In this document: positions 9,701 to 19,010 of the stretch, one piece after another
Layout: each line of letters starts with the position of its first letter
Numbering within the stretch: position 1 is the stretch's first letter
Source: Paenibacillus faecalis
GTDB taxonomy: Bacteria; Bacillota; Bacilli; Paenibacillales; Paenibacillaceae
Length of the DNA: 64,000 bases
Direction: 5' to 3'
NCBI RefSeq assembly: GCF_900289175.1
Contig: NZ_LT985747.1
Location: 3,143,761 to 3,207,760, forward strand
Program-made: the position numbers and the translations under genes
The notes under the pieces: generated by a model
Told to the model about the DNA's origin: nothing
The model's input: the letters and a program-made list of their open reading frames with translations, nothing else
Database searches by the model: none

Positions 9701-11311
9701 TTACATCTTGAATTCACCCGGATTTACCCCCCAATATTTGCGAAACACCTTTGTAAAATAACTGACATCACGGTATCCAACCATACGCGCTGCATCATAA
9801 ACTTTACAACCCTCCTGCAAAACCCGTTTGGCCCGTTCCATCTTTTGCTCCAGTACGTAGGAAGAAAAGGCTCTGCCTGTTTCCTGCTTGAACAAACGGC
9901 TCAGATAAGAGGAATTAATGTACATCCGGTCGGCTATCGTATGCAGCGTTATTTCTTGATCAATCTCCTGATCAATCAGGGAAAGAATTTCTTTCACAAT
10001 CTGGTGACTTGTTGTTTTGCGCTGCTGCTTCATGTAAGCCGTAATATTCAGTACTGTCCTTTTAAGCCAGGACCATGTTTGCACCTTCGTATTCAGAAGC
10101 TTGATATTTTGAAAATAAGCGAAGTCTTCCTTTACAACCTGCCTGATTCTCCAGCCCTGTTTCAAAATCATCCGGGTAAACAGGCTGTTCATGTACAGCA
10201 CCGCTTCATGAAATTCCTTGGACGACTCACTCTGTGAAAAACCGTCTTCCCATAGCTGGGATAAAGCTTGCATGGCTCGTTCTTCATCTGCCGTTTCGAG
10301 CGCTACCTCAAGCTGCTTTTCCAGCAGAAGCAGTCCTGACATGTCCTGTCTGGCCGGACTTTGCTCTTCACGATAAGGAATAGCGATATTATGACCATAG
10401 ACAACCCGCTCCTGCAAAGCTCTGCACGCCTGTGAATACAAATGCCCCATATCTTCAATACCGCCTATGCCGGCACAAATGCCCGCGCTCGCTGTCAGCT
10501 TTAATACTTCCTTCGTCTGGGATAACAGCTTTACAACCGTGGTGTTGATAAACAGCATAACATCCTTGGGATTGCGTAATGGATCAGCCTCAAAAACAAG
10601 CATCAGATCATAATCCGGGTCCGTACAAACGTAGCAGAAAGAGGGCAGCAATATTTCCTTAGCCAAGCAATACATTGTAAATTGAAGCAGCTCGGTGTCA
10701 CCTGATCCGAATCTTGTACTGTCAGCAGGAATGGGATCAAGGTCGATCACTGCCACCGCGAACTGATCATCCTCATGAATGTTCAAATATAGCTCTTTGC
10801 TCTTGGCGAGCACTTCCCTGCCTGTATATTTGCCGCGTGCCCAATGCACCATAAAATTATTTTGCAAATTCGGGAGATGCTCTTTCCACTTCTGCTTCAG
10901 CTCCGCGGTCATCTGCCATTGCTCCAGCTCCATTCGCAGCTGATCTCTCGCTTCCAAAACCGCCTGTAGGATCTCTTTCTCCCCTGCAGGCTTCAGCAAA
11001 TATTTCAACACGCCGTGCTCCATCGCTTGTTGAGCAAATTCAAAGTTATCATGTCCGCTCAAAATGATCATCTTCATAAGATCTCTTTCCGCTTGACGCT
11101 CCTTCAGCTTGCGAATTAGTGTCAATCCATCCATCTCCGGCATCTGGACATCAACAAGCATTATATCCGGCATTTTACGCTCAGCTATTTCCAGCGCCTC
11201 CACGCCGTTAGATGCCAGACCTACAATCTCGATACCATGTTCTTCCCAAGGAATGTTGTAAGCAAGTGAATTCCTTAACCGGGGTTCATCTTCCACAATC
11301 ATCAAATTCAT
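9701..11311 (-). CDS. AraC-type response regulator (YesN family)
   Basis: 536 residues. Receiver domain about 1-120 with the acidic pair in IVEDEP, the phosphoacceptor Asp in MLVDVQMPEMDG (about 55) and the Lys of LKPAGE; a long middle linker region; two AraC helix-turn-helix motifs in the last 100 residues (ITLHTIADRMYINSSYLSRL and the following VGYRDVSYFTKVFRKYWGV). The ATG at 11311 overlaps the TAA of the kinase gene by one base (TAATG) and has GGGAGGGG upstream, indicating translational coupling. It should activate the adjacent permease/binding-protein genes when phosphorylated by the kinase. Confidence 0.93.
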   Translation of the reverse strand: MNLMIVEDEPRLRNSLAYNIPWEEHGIEIVGLASNGVEALEIAERKMPDIMLVDVQMPEMDGLTLIRKLKERQAERDLMKMIILSGHDNFEFAQQAMEHGVLKYLLKPAGEKEILQAVLEARDQLRMELEQWQMTAELKQKWKEHLPNLQNNFMVHWARGKYTGREVLAKSKELYLNIHEDDQFAVAVIDLDPIPADSTRFGSGDTELLQFTMYCLAKEILLPSFCYVCTDPDYDLMLVFEADPLRNPKDVMLFINTTVVKLLSQTKEVLKLTASAGICAGIGGIEDMGHLYSQACRALQERVVYGHNIAIPYREEQSPARQDMSGLLLLEKQLEVALETADEERAMQALSQLWEDGFSQSESSKEFHEAVLYMNSLFTRMILKQGWRIRQVVKEDFAYFQNIKLLNTKVQTWSWLKRTVLNITAYMKQQRKTTSHQIVKEILSLIDQEIDQEITLHTIADRMYINSSYLSRLFKQETGRAFSSYVLEQKMERAKRVLQEGCKVYDAARMVGYRDVSYFTKVFRKYWGVNPGEFKM

Positions 11312-13116
11312 TATGCGGTCCCCTCCCATTCCATTTCACATCGTTCAAGTGGAATATAAATCGTGACAATCGTACCGATTCCAGACGTGCTTTCAATCGT
11401 CATATCCGACTCTTCACCGTAATACAATCTCATTCGCGTAAACACGTTGCGAAGTCCAAACAGATCCTTTATATATTCCTCCTCCTGCGAGAGGGACGGA
11501 AAATTGCTCGATCCCATACGCATCAGCTCACCTCGTATATATTCCAGCCTCTCCTTCGTCATCCCTGGTCCGTTGTCCTGAACGCTAATATTGACGTAGT
11601 CCTTTTGCCCAATCTGCTCAATGCTGCTGGAAATAATGAGAACGCCACCGGATGATTTGCCTTCCATACCGTGAATAATCGCATTTTCCACCAAAGGCTG
11701 AAGCAGCAGCTTTAAGATCGGAATCGATTTGCTCTTCTCATCAATCCGGTACTCTACCGTGAAATGATCCAGAAACCGAAGCTGTTGAATCCGGATATAG
11801 TAATGTAGGTGTACAATACTTTCAGCAATGGAAAACACCTGTCTCCCTTTATTTAGACTCAAGCGAAAAAATTTGGACAGGTTCATAACCATTTCACTAA
11901 TTTCTTCGGCCTCGTAATTTTTCGCCGTCCAGTAAATGGAATCGAGCGTGTTGTATAAAAAATGCGGGTTAATCTGGGACTGCAAAAACTTTAATTCGGT
12001 TGTTTTCAAACGAAGCTGCTGTTCATAATGGTTTTCGATTAAATGTTTTTGATCGGTGACCATCCGGTTGAAAGAAAGAATAAGAAAACCAAGCTCATCC
12101 TTTCTTTTATCTTCAATGTATACATTCAGTTCTCCATGGCTCAGCTTTTTCATTCCGCGAGACAGTTTCAGAATGGGAGCTGCAATTCCGCTGTAAATTA
12201 CCCAGGAGATGATAATTGCCAGCACAATACTTATAGCGATAATCGTAAACGTATACAGACGGAGTTGATCGGTCTCCTCATAGAGTTCTTTTTTAGGTTG
12301 AACCAGAGCAAGACGCCACAGCGAATAATCAGAGTCTTTTGTAACCAGCATCTCATCCTCGGATAATTCTGCCTGACCAGTACTGCCCGTTTCAAGAATA
12401 ACATCACCCTTCTCGTTCAGTAAGGAGATTCGGCTGTTCTCTGTAGGAAGAAGTGGCTTGAGTATATTCTGCAACTTGGTCTTGTTAAAGCTAACGATCA
12501 ACAAATTCGACTGGCGCTCTGAATTGTACAAATCCATCGATCGAATTAATGAAATCGTATCGGTACCACTCATTTTGCCAAACGTTAAATCATCTGTCAC
12601 AGGATGATCTGCCATGACATAAGAAATTCCGGTTCCATTCTTTCTTGCCGCTTCCACTAACCATTCCTGCTGAGGCTCCGACTCCAACTTCCGGCCCCCA
12701 AAATTCGTCGAGATCAATACATTCGAAGCTTGATGGTATATCGAAATTTGGGATACATAACGATTGACCGAGACGGAATTGGCCAGCTGTCCCAAAATAA
12801 CTGAAAAATCAACGATGGATTTTGGAGAAAAATCCGGATCGTTTTTGTTAAGCAGTTCGTTCATCGCAGAATCGGCCGCAATTAACGTTGAAATCTCCTC
12901 CACATTTTGAAGTACGAGATCAAAGTGGTTTAGTGCTGATGCTAGCGCCATTTCCGTTCTTTCCACCGCCTGCTCATACAGGATGTCACGGGACCTCTCC
13001 AGCGCAAACAAGCTGATCATGACCAGGGGCAGCAAAATCAACAGAAAATATCCTGTCAACCTCGCCTGGATATTTTGAGAAAATTTCTCTCGAACCTTGC
13101 GGAACAAGTTATTCAT
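11311..13116 (-). CDS. sensor histidine kinase, YesM family
   Basis: 601 residues. Membrane segment near the N terminus (LTGYFLLILLPLVMISLFAL), an extracellular dCache-like sensor of about 230 residues, a second membrane segment (FTIIAISIVLAIIISWVIY), HAMP, then a His_kinase domain with the phosphorylated His in QSQINPHFLYNTLDSIYW and an ATPase N box PLVENAIIHG plus G box DNGPGM. The ATG at 13116 overlaps the last 8 bases of the upstream lipoprotein gene (ATGAATAA); the open frame further upstream lies inside that gene. Partner is the AraC-type regulator downstream. Confidence 0.92.
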   Translation of the reverse strand: MNNLFRKVREKFSQNIQARLTGYFLLILLPLVMISLFALERSRDILYEQAVERTEMALASALNHFDLVLQNVEEISTLIAADSAMNELLNKNDPDFSPKSIVDFSVILGQLANSVSVNRYVSQISIYHQASNVLISTNFGGRKLESEPQQEWLVEAARKNGTGISYVMADHPVTDDLTFGKMSGTDTISLIRSMDLYNSERQSNLLIVSFNKTKLQNILKPLLPTENSRISLLNEKGDVILETGSTGQAELSEDEMLVTKDSDYSLWRLALVQPKKELYEETDQLRLYTFTIIAISIVLAIIISWVIYSGIAAPILKLSRGMKKLSHGELNVYIEDKRKDELGFLILSFNRMVTDQKHLIENHYEQQLRLKTTELKFLQSQINPHFLYNTLDSIYWTAKNYEAEEISEMVMNLSKFFRLSLNKGRQVFSIAESIVHLHYYIRIQQLRFLDHFTVEYRIDEKSKSIPILKLLLQPLVENAIIHGMEGKSSGGVLIISSSIEQIGQKDYVNISVQDNGPGMTKERLEYIRGELMRMGSSNFPSLSQEEEYIKDLFGLRNVFTRMRLYYGEESDMTIESTSGIGTIVTIYIPLERCEMEWEGTA

Positions 13117-14632
13117 CCAGACCAGCCCCCAACTTTTGCACGGTCTTGTTTCTGTACCACTCATTTACTTCCTTCGTAATTTCATCTCCACCTTCCTGCT
13201 TCCATTTCTCTACATAAGTATCAAAGGCATCGATGGGCTCGATTCCCATAATAATCTTTGTAAAAATGTCCTGCAGCCCGGACAGCTTCTTGTCATACAT
13301 ACTCATAGCCGGGGTTGGTATTCCATAAAACTCATTTTTAATGACGTTCTTCTTGATCATTTCCAAGTTGTTATATAATTGAAAATCTCCGAGTGAGTCC
13401 AGACGTTCTTTAGACAAAACAGGGTCCGGCACATCCACAAGCGATTGATATATCCCACGGTATAAATGCTCATCGTGCTTCTCAAAATCTATAACCATCT
13501 TGCCTTTATCCATTCGCCAGATTTCATTTTCAAATCCCAGTTTCAAATTTTTATAATCACTTGCAATGAAATCAAGCATCTGGATAACCGCTTTCGCGTT
13601 CTGTGTTCCTGCCGGGATAACGTTGTATCCCCGAATGATGTCTTTATCGTACACTCCTTTATGCCCCTTCGGGCCTGTCGGGTATTCCAGGGCAATCCAT
13701 TGAGCACTAGGGTCTTTTTTCATATTGTCGGCAATCGGACCTCGGGTATCATACCAAGCTGCAGAGAACAGTCCCACTTTTCCATTCTCAATTTTCTCGT
13801 ACAAATTGTTCTGCAAGTTGAGTGGAAATTCCCGATCCAAGAGCCCTTCTTCATACAACCGAGCCAAAAACATAAGCGCCTCTTTCGTCTCCGGCAGTAT
13901 ATTTCCGTTCACCAGTTCTCCATCCCGTTCAAACCAGAAATTCAGCTGAGTTCCAAATGCACCGAAAAACGGAGCTGAGCGCCCCAAATTGCTTGTAAAG
14001 ATCAGTCCTACCGTATCATCCTCACCATTACCATCCGGATCATCCTCTGTAAACGCCCGAATGACCTCGTAATACTCATCCAATGTGACAGGAGGTTTTA
14101 GGCCAAGCCGATCCAACCAGTCTTTTCTCGCATAAACCAGCTCCACACCACTGACCTCATTCAAACTGGGAACCGCATATATTTTTCCGCCGTATCGTAC
14201 ACGCTCCCACACTTCTCCTGGAATTTTCTCCTTAAGATTCGGTCCATACCGGTCAATCAGATCATCCAATGCCATAAAGCCCCCCTGTTTGGCATAATTG
14301 CCAAACCAGACCGGTTCATAGACATGCATCATATCCGGCAAATTGCCTGAGGACATAATAACGTCAAGCTTCTCGTTATACACTTCCGCCGGAGGAATCG
14401 TGACCTGTATGTCAATCCCCGTTTTTTCCTCGATATAGCTCAGATATGGATTGTCATTTTCATCCATCCCAGAAGGAAATGTCATCCCCAGATTCGATAT
14501 TACGATATGGATGGACGTCAGATTCTGTGTTTCAGGGGAACGGTTATCCGAACGATCTCCTATGAGGCCGCAACCGGAAACTAGGAAAGCGGTTACAAAG
14601 ATAAAAATATAGATGCTTGCTTTTTTCTTCAT
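13109..14632 (-). CDS. solute-binding lipoprotein coupled to the sensor kinase
   Basis: 507 residues with a lipoprotein signal (FVTAFLVSGC) and a family 1 binding-protein fold similar in length and motifs to the lipoprotein at 6028-7518 (both carry EKTGIDIQ/ERTGYDVQ near residue 65 and end with a WKQEGGDEITKEVNEWY-like segment). The ATG at 14632 is preferred over a TTG at 14641; AGGGAG and GGAG lie upstream. It is first in the transcript, ahead of kinase and regulator, and its 3' end overlaps the kinase start. That position suggests a ligand-presenting role for the sensor, or a second specificity for the importer; sequence does not decide. Confidence 0.88.
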   Translation of the reverse strand: MKKKASIYIFIFVTAFLVSGCGLIGDRSDNRSPETQNLTSIHIVISNLGMTFPSGMDENDNPYLSYIEEKTGIDIQVTIPPAEVYNEKLDVIMSSGNLPDMMHVYEPVWFGNYAKQGGFMALDDLIDRYGPNLKEKIPGEVWERVRYGGKIYAVPSLNEVSGVELVYARKDWLDRLGLKPPVTLDEYYEVIRAFTEDDPDGNGEDDTVGLIFTSNLGRSAPFFGAFGTQLNFWFERDGELVNGNILPETKEALMFLARLYEEGLLDREFPLNLQNNLYEKIENGKVGLFSAAWYDTRGPIADNMKKDPSAQWIALEYPTGPKGHKGVYDKDIIRGYNVIPAGTQNAKAVIQMLDFIASDYKNLKLGFENEIWRMDKGKMVIDFEKHDEHLYRGIYQSLVDVPDPVLSKERLDSLGDFQLYNNLEMIKKNVIKNEFYGIPTPAMSMYDKKLSGLQDIFTKIIMGIEPIDAFDTYVEKWKQEGGDEITKEVNEWYRNKTVQKLGAGLDE

Positions 14633-14665
14633 ACGCTCCAATCACTCCCTTCACTAATAAACAAC

Positions 14666-14694
14666 ATCATACTATATTTTGGCTATTTTGTGAC
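14666..14694 (-). promoter_or_regulatory. promoter of lipoprotein-kinase-regulator operon
   Basis: Minus strand GTCACA (14694-14689), 17 bp spacer, TATGAT (14671-14666), about 34 bp ahead of the start codon. Four of six -35 bases and five of six -10 bases match sigma-A. Confidence 0.55.
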
Positions 14695-14727
14695 ATTAAT
14701 GAGAAATTCTAGCCTTCTCATAAAGCA

Positions 14728-14769
14728 AAAAAAGGTGTCCCAAAAGATCCAGAGATCTTTTGAAACGCC
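14728..14769 (-). terminator. second, imperfect terminator downstream of cstA
   Basis: AAAAGATC and GATCTTTT form the core of a stem extended by AGGTGTC/AACGCCT-type pairing, followed on the minus strand by seven T. It backs up the stronger hairpin at 14868. Confidence 0.6.
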
Positions 14770-14867
14770 TCGCTTGCAGTCGAGTCGTATGTAATTCAAT
14801 ACATCATTCACTAAAATTCAAATTCTAAGGTTTCATCTATTTAAACCGGAGATATACCGATTTCCAC

Positions 14868-14909
14868 AAAAATGGCGTGCCAAATGGTTATCCATTTGCA
14901 CGCCATTTA
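14868..14909 (-). terminator. terminator of cstA
   Basis: ATGGCGTGC-AAATGG pairs with CCATTTGGCACGCCAT around ATAA, followed by TTTTTG on the minus strand, directly after the cstA stop codon. Confidence 0.88.
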
Positions 14910-14921
14910 TAATCCATTTCG

Positions 14922-16370
14922 TTATGCCGCTTTGTAGTCTGAAACATCCACCTCCAGCGGCATATCTTCGGCTCGTGCCTTTTTGGCTGCTGAGAAGAAG
15001 ATAATGACAAGAACAGCGGTAATAACTGCCCCAACAATATAAGACATGTTCATAGACATTCTAAAACCGATCTCCGCGTTCAAAATATATACCGTCGTTG
15101 TATAGAGCATAAACGCCCCCGGAATCAAAGCAACCCAATAATTTTTCCGGGCGATGTATAGATACATAGCTCCGACGAACAACGCAATCACCGCGGTAGC
15201 TTGGTTTGCCCAGGAGAAATATCTCCATAAAATATTGAAATCGATTTGAGTAAGCGCGATCGATATGATAAACAAAGGAATAGCAATAACCAAGCGTTTG
15301 TTTATCTTGACCTGGGACAGCTTTATATAATCAGCGATGATCATACGTGCACTGCGGAAGGCGGTATCCCCTGATGTGATCGGCAGAACGATAACCCCAA
15401 GTACAGCCAATGTACCAACTGCCGCACCAAGTGTTGCCACCGCAACTTCACTTACAACAAGCCCTGTTCCACCTGTTGCCAAAAGTTCGTTCAGACCGAC
15501 CGGTCCATTGAACAGACTCATTGCAGCAGCTGCCCAAACCATAGCAATGATCCCTTCAGCGATCATCATACCGTAGAAAATTTTACGCCCCTGTTTTTCA
15601 TTCTGCGTCGTCCGTGAAATGATTGGTGTCTGGGTAGCATGAAAGCCGGACAGTGCTCCGCAAGTAATCGTCAGAAACAATAGCGGAAAGATTGGCAAAT
15701 TATCAGGGTGCATGTTCGCAAGAGTCAGTTCAGGAATCGGAACTTGCTGAAAAATCAAAACTCCGCCTACGCCAACAGAAGATATAAGAAGCAATGCGCC
15801 AAATAGCGGATAGAAACGTCCAATGATTTTATCAATAGGCAATAATGTGGCCAAAATATAATATCCAAAAATGACAAGCGTAATGATCGGCAGACTGACA
15901 GCACCGTTCATTAAATTGTGGATCAGACTGGCTGGCGATGTGACAAATACGGTACCTACCAAAACAAGCAGCAAAATGGCAAATGCGTTGACGACGTGCT
16001 TCATCACTTTTCCAAGAAATTTTCCTGCCAGCTCAGGCAGATGAGCTCCGCGATTGCGGATCGAAATCATGCCTGTCAAATAATCATGGACCGCCCCTGC
16101 AAAAATACATCCGAGAACGATCCAGAGAAAAGCTACCGGCCCGTAAAGCGCGCCCATAATTGGCCCGAATATAGGACCGACTCCCGCGATGTTCAAAAGC
16201 TGAATAAGCGAGTTTTTGTTCGTGCTCATCGGCAAATAGTCTACCCCGTCATGGTTGACATAAGCAGGGGTTGCCCTTGTATCTTTAACCCCAAACATTT
16301 TCTCGATATATTTTCCGTAAGTGAAATAACCCAGTATTAACAAAAGGATTGAAATAATAAAAGTATACAT
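14922..16370 (-). CDS. cstA: CstA-family carbon starvation / pyruvate-type transporter
   Basis: 482-residue multi-pass membrane protein opening with a CstA-type N terminus (MYTFIISILLLILGYFTYGK) and carrying the family blocks GIGPIFGPIMGALYGP-like (GVGPIFGPIMG), GAVHDYLTGMISIRNRGAHL and SGFHATQTPIISRTTQNE. It belongs to the short CstA form, well below the roughly 700 residues of E. coli CstA/BtsT. Three ATGs are close together; 16370 lies 8 bp after AAGGGG and gives the family N terminus. Related proteins import pyruvate or peptides under starvation. Downstream of a LytS/LytR-type system that transcribes in the same direction, which in enterobacteria is the arrangement of function for BtsSR and BtsT. 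See the control region 16388-16492. Confidence 0.92.
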   Translation of the reverse strand: MYTFIISILLLILGYFTYGKYIEKMFGVKDTRATPAYVNHDGVDYLPMSTNKNSLIQLLNIAGVGPIFGPIMGALYGPVAFLWIVLGCIFAGAVHDYLTGMISIRNRGAHLPELAGKFLGKVMKHVVNAFAILLLVLVGTVFVTSPASLIHNLMNGAVSLPIITLVIFGYYILATLLPIDKIIGRFYPLFGALLLISSVGVGGVLIFQQVPIPELTLANMHPDNLPIFPLLFLTITCGALSGFHATQTPIISRTTQNEKQGRKIFYGMMIAEGIIAMVWAAAAMSLFNGPVGLNELLATGGTGLVVSEVAVATLGAAVGTLAVLGVIVLPITSGDTAFRSARMIIADYIKLSQVKINKRLVIAIPLFIISIALTQIDFNILWRYFSWANQATAVIALFVGAMYLYIARKNYWVALIPGAFMLYTTTVYILNAEIGFRMSMNMSYIVGAVITAVLVIIFFSAAKKARAEDMPLEVDVSDYKAA

Positions 16371-16387
16371 ATTCATCGCCCCTTCCG

Positions 16388-16401
16388 TGGAATCGCTTAC
16401 A
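16388..16401. promoter_or_regulatory. cre-like CcpA box at the cstA transcription start
   Basis: TGGAATCGCTTACA differs from the TGWAANCGNTNWCA cre form at one position. It lies just downstream of the -10 box, a position where bound CcpA would block transcription. Confidence 0.6.
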
Positions 16402-16403
16402 TT

Positions 16404-16492
16404 ATTATAGAATAATTCCACAGTTATATGTTTTCTATTGAATTAACATGTCAATTATAGGGCTTAAGATGTTAAAAATTTAAATTAACGTG
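16404..16492 (-). promoter_or_regulatory. cstA promoter with two LytTR-like direct repeats
   Basis: On the minus strand CACGTTAATT (16492-16483) and CATGTTAATT (16450-16441) are direct repeats 42 bp apart, close to four helical turns, followed by a TATAAT -10 box at 16409-16404 without a good -35. LytTR regulators bind direct repeats of this general GTTNR kind upstream of weak -35 promoters. The assignment to the neighbouring regulator is inference. Confidence 0.5.
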
Positions 16493-16511
16493 CAGCTTCT
16501 CATCGTCTACA

Positions 16512-17243
16512 TCAGAGCTCAAGCTCCGTGCGAAAAGCCTTGGCATAATTACGACTAACAGCAAGCATGTCGTCACACCCGTTTAATTCCAACTGATAAG
16601 CGCCGTTAAACCAGGGGACAAGTCTTTTTACGTAATTCAAATGAACGATATAGCTTTTATGAATTCTGAAAAATGGATACGGGCGAAGACGGGACTCCAA
16701 TTCCTTAAGCGGCGTCTTCACAAAATATTCTCGTGCGGCAGTTTTAATCTTGGAAAAAGATTCTTCGCGGGAAATATATATAATATTATCCGGGTTCAAA
16801 TATATAATCTCCCCATTCTCTTCAATGGAAAGTTTTCCGCCTGATTTCACAGCCTGCTGTATGACTGGTTTCAGACAAGCCTTCTCCAAACGTTTGACCG
16901 CTTCGGCCAACTGCTCTTCGTCAATCGGCTTAAGTAAATAATCAACAGCTTCCAGACGAAATGCATCAGCTCCAAATTGAGGATAAGCGGTAGCAAAAAC
17001 AATCTTCGGAACATGTTTGAGCTCCATCATCGATTTTGCTGCCTCCAGCCCGTTCATAACCGGCATTTCCACGTCAAGAAAGACAGCATCAGGCTGTAGC
17101 TGAATCGTTTTGAGCACAGCTTGTTCACCCGACTCCGCTTCACCGACCACCTCAATGGAAGGATGCTGTTTCAGCAAATAAATCAATTCTTCACGGCTAT
17201 ATCTTTCATCGTCAACTACCAATGTTCGAATAGATGTGTTCAT
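16512..17243 (-). CDS. LytTR-family response regulator (LytR/BtsR type)
   Basis: 243 residues. Receiver domain 1-120 with VVDDER, phosphoacceptor Asp in AVFLDVEMPVMNG and Lys in LLKPIDEEQ; C-terminal LytTR DNA-binding domain about 140-243 (ISREESFSKIKTAAREYFV, then FFRIHKSYIVHLNYVKRLVP). The ATG at 17243 follows GGGAG; the frame continues to 17282 but that overlaps the kinase spacer. It is 39 bp behind the kinase gene and 140 bp ahead of cstA, the likely target. Confidence 0.93.
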   Translation of the reverse strand: MNTSIRTLVVDDERYSREELIYLLKQHPSIEVVGEAESGEQAVLKTIQLQPDAVFLDVEMPVMNGLEAAKSMMELKHVPKIVFATAYPQFGADAFRLEAVDYLLKPIDEEQLAEAVKRLEKACLKPVIQQAVKSGGKLSIEENGEIIYLNPDNIIYISREESFSKIKTAAREYFVKTPLKELESRLRPYPFFRIHKSYIVHLNYVKRLVPWFNGAYQLELNGCDDMLAVSRNYAKAFRTELEL

Positions 17244-17282
17244 GATTACTCCCTGCCCTCCAATTGTTCTAATTCTATGCAA

Positions 17283-19010
17283 TTACGGTACAGAAAAAGA
17301 TATTTCCGTCCCTTTTTCTTGATCACTGCATATTTTTAAAGCAGCTTCTTCCCCGTACATCAAGATCAGACGTTTGTTAACGTTATAAACGGCAAGGCCG
17401 GTACCTGAAGAAGATTCAAGCACCTTTTGCCCCAAATATTTCAGTCGCTCAGAAGATATGCCTTTACCGTTATCCTTGATCGACACCGTCACTCCTGAAC
17501 TTGAATTCCTCATAATGCGTATATGGATGACACAGTTCTCGCTCTTTTCCCGAAAACCGTGCCGAATACAATTTTCCACAAGCGGTTGAAGTGTTAGTGA
17601 AGGGACCTCGCTTCGCAATGCTCCCTCATCCACCTCGTAATACACCTTAAGCCTGTCTACAAACCTTAGTTCTTCAATGCTCATATAAGATTTGATATGT
17701 TGAAGCTCAACTTTCAATGTAGCTCTGTCTGAGGTGGCAGCGGTCAGATTCTGCCTGATGAAATCAGATAAGCTTCGCAGCAGTTTTCTAGCCTTCTCCG
17801 GGTCAATGCGAATTAAAGACAGGATCGTGTTCAGCGTATTAAACAAAAAATGAGGATGGATCTGTGCCTGCAGCGTTCTGATTTCGGCCTCTCTGGCCAA
17901 TCTTTGGGCTTCCTCAAGCTTGGCGGCCTCAAGCTGATAGCTAAGCAGCATCGTAAGACCTGACATCAGTTCCATCGTAACATGGTTAATCTCTTTTGCA
18001 TTGCGGAAATAAAACTTCAAAGTTCCTACCGTTTTGCCGCCTTGCTTAAGCGGACCAATAATCGCTGCCCCCAGGGGACAATTTTCAGCCTGGCAATGAA
18101 TATCTTCACGGCTTACGATCAAAAGCTCGCCTTTCTCGATCACCCTTCGCGTCACCTCTGTCTGTAGTGGACGATTGGGGGCATGATGATCATCACCAAT
18201 GCCGATATGAGCCAAAATCATTTTATCATCCGTCATGGAGATCGCACTCGCCTTGACTTCCTCAAGCAAAATCCGGCACACTGCCCCGGCGGAATCCTCG
18301 TTCATGCCTTGACGCATAAAGCCGAGTGTTTTCCTTGCAATCCGAAGTGATTTTTGGGCCTGCAAAGCAGCAACCTTCTCTTCCTCGCTCAAAACCGATT
18401 TAATAATAAGCAAAAATAAAACGCACCCAATCCCATTGGCTATAATCATCGGTATACCGATATAGGACACTAGTGAAACCGCCTGCTCGAAAGGCCTGGA
18501 CAGCAGTACAATAATCAGCATTTGAAGAGCTTCAGCAAAGGCTCCCATTAAGAAAGCCGCCGTAAAAGTGACCTGATTGTTTTTCTTATGAAGCAAACTT
18601 GACAAAACCCCGGCAATAATCGTGGCTAATCCGCAAGCAAGCCCGGTAAATCCACCGAGGGTAAACCGATGAATACCAGCAATTAACCCCGCTCCCAAAC
18701 CAAGCCTCCATCCGCCAAACAATCCAGCCATAACAACACCGACAACCCTTGAATTGGCAATCGCTTCTTCCTGTGTAACTTCTAACATCCACTTATTGAT
18801 TTCAAGCGATTCGGTATTGACCGTAATTCCGGTGTACGTTCCGATAATCCCCAATATACCAAACAGCAATATCGCTTGAATGAGTTGATATGTATTCAGT
18901 GAATCCTGACTAAGCAAGGATCTGAAAAATTGAAACCGGGTCACGACAAAAGCAATAGTTACAATGATTCCAATACGTTCTGTCATCGATAGCAGCAGTT
19001 CAACAACCAT
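17283..19010 (-). CDS. LytS-type sensor histidine kinase with 5TM receptor domain
   Basis: 575 residues: N-terminal 5TMR-LYT membrane receptor (about 1-190, with the NSRVVGVVMAGLFGGWRLGL segment), a GAF-like domain about 215-360, His_kinase with the phosphorylated His in LQAQIHPHFLFNTLNTILSL, and an ATPase domain with LQPLVENCIRHGF and DNGKGIS. GGAGGGG lies 6 bp before the ATG. The family includes BtsS, which senses extracellular pyruvate, and LytS. With the LytTR regulator downstream and cstA beyond it, a pyruvate or related metabolite sensor is the simplest reading. Confidence 0.93.
   Translation of the reverse strand: MVVELLLSMTERIGIIVTIAFVVTRFQFFRSLLSQDSLNTYQLIQAILLFGILGIIGTYTGITVNTESLEINKWMLEVTQEEAIANSRVVGVVMAGLFGGWRLGLGAGLIAGIHRFTLGGFTGLACGLATIIAGVLSSLLHKKNNQVTFTAAFLMGAFAEALQMLIIVLLSRPFEQAVSLVSYIGIPMIIANGIGCVLFLLIIKSVLSEEEKVAALQAQKSLRIARKTLGFMRQGMNEDSAGAVCRILLEEVKASAISMTDDKMILAHIGIGDDHHAPNRPLQTEVTRRVIEKGELLIVSREDIHCQAENCPLGAAIIGPLKQGGKTVGTLKFYFRNAKEINHVTMELMSGLTMLLSYQLEAAKLEEAQRLAREAEIRTLQAQIHPHFLFNTLNTILSLIRIDPEKARKLLRSLSDFIRQNLTAATSDRATLKVELQHIKSYMSIEELRFVDRLKVYYEVDEGALRSEVPSLTLQPLVENCIRHGFREKSENCVIHIRIMRNSSSGVTVSIKDNGKGISSERLKYLGQKVLESSSGTGLAVYNVNKRLILMYGEEAALKICSDQEKGTEISFSVP

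Noticed and set aside
9626..10237. 203-codon + frame opposite the AraC-type regulator
   Set aside because: Runs through the terminator and the conserved helix-turn-helix region of the regulator in antisense.
16432..16457. TTGACA near 16455 as -35 of the cstA promoter
   Set aside because: Spacing to any -10-like hexamer is about 20 bp or more; the TATAAT at 16404-16409 is better placed relative to the gene but lacks a -35.
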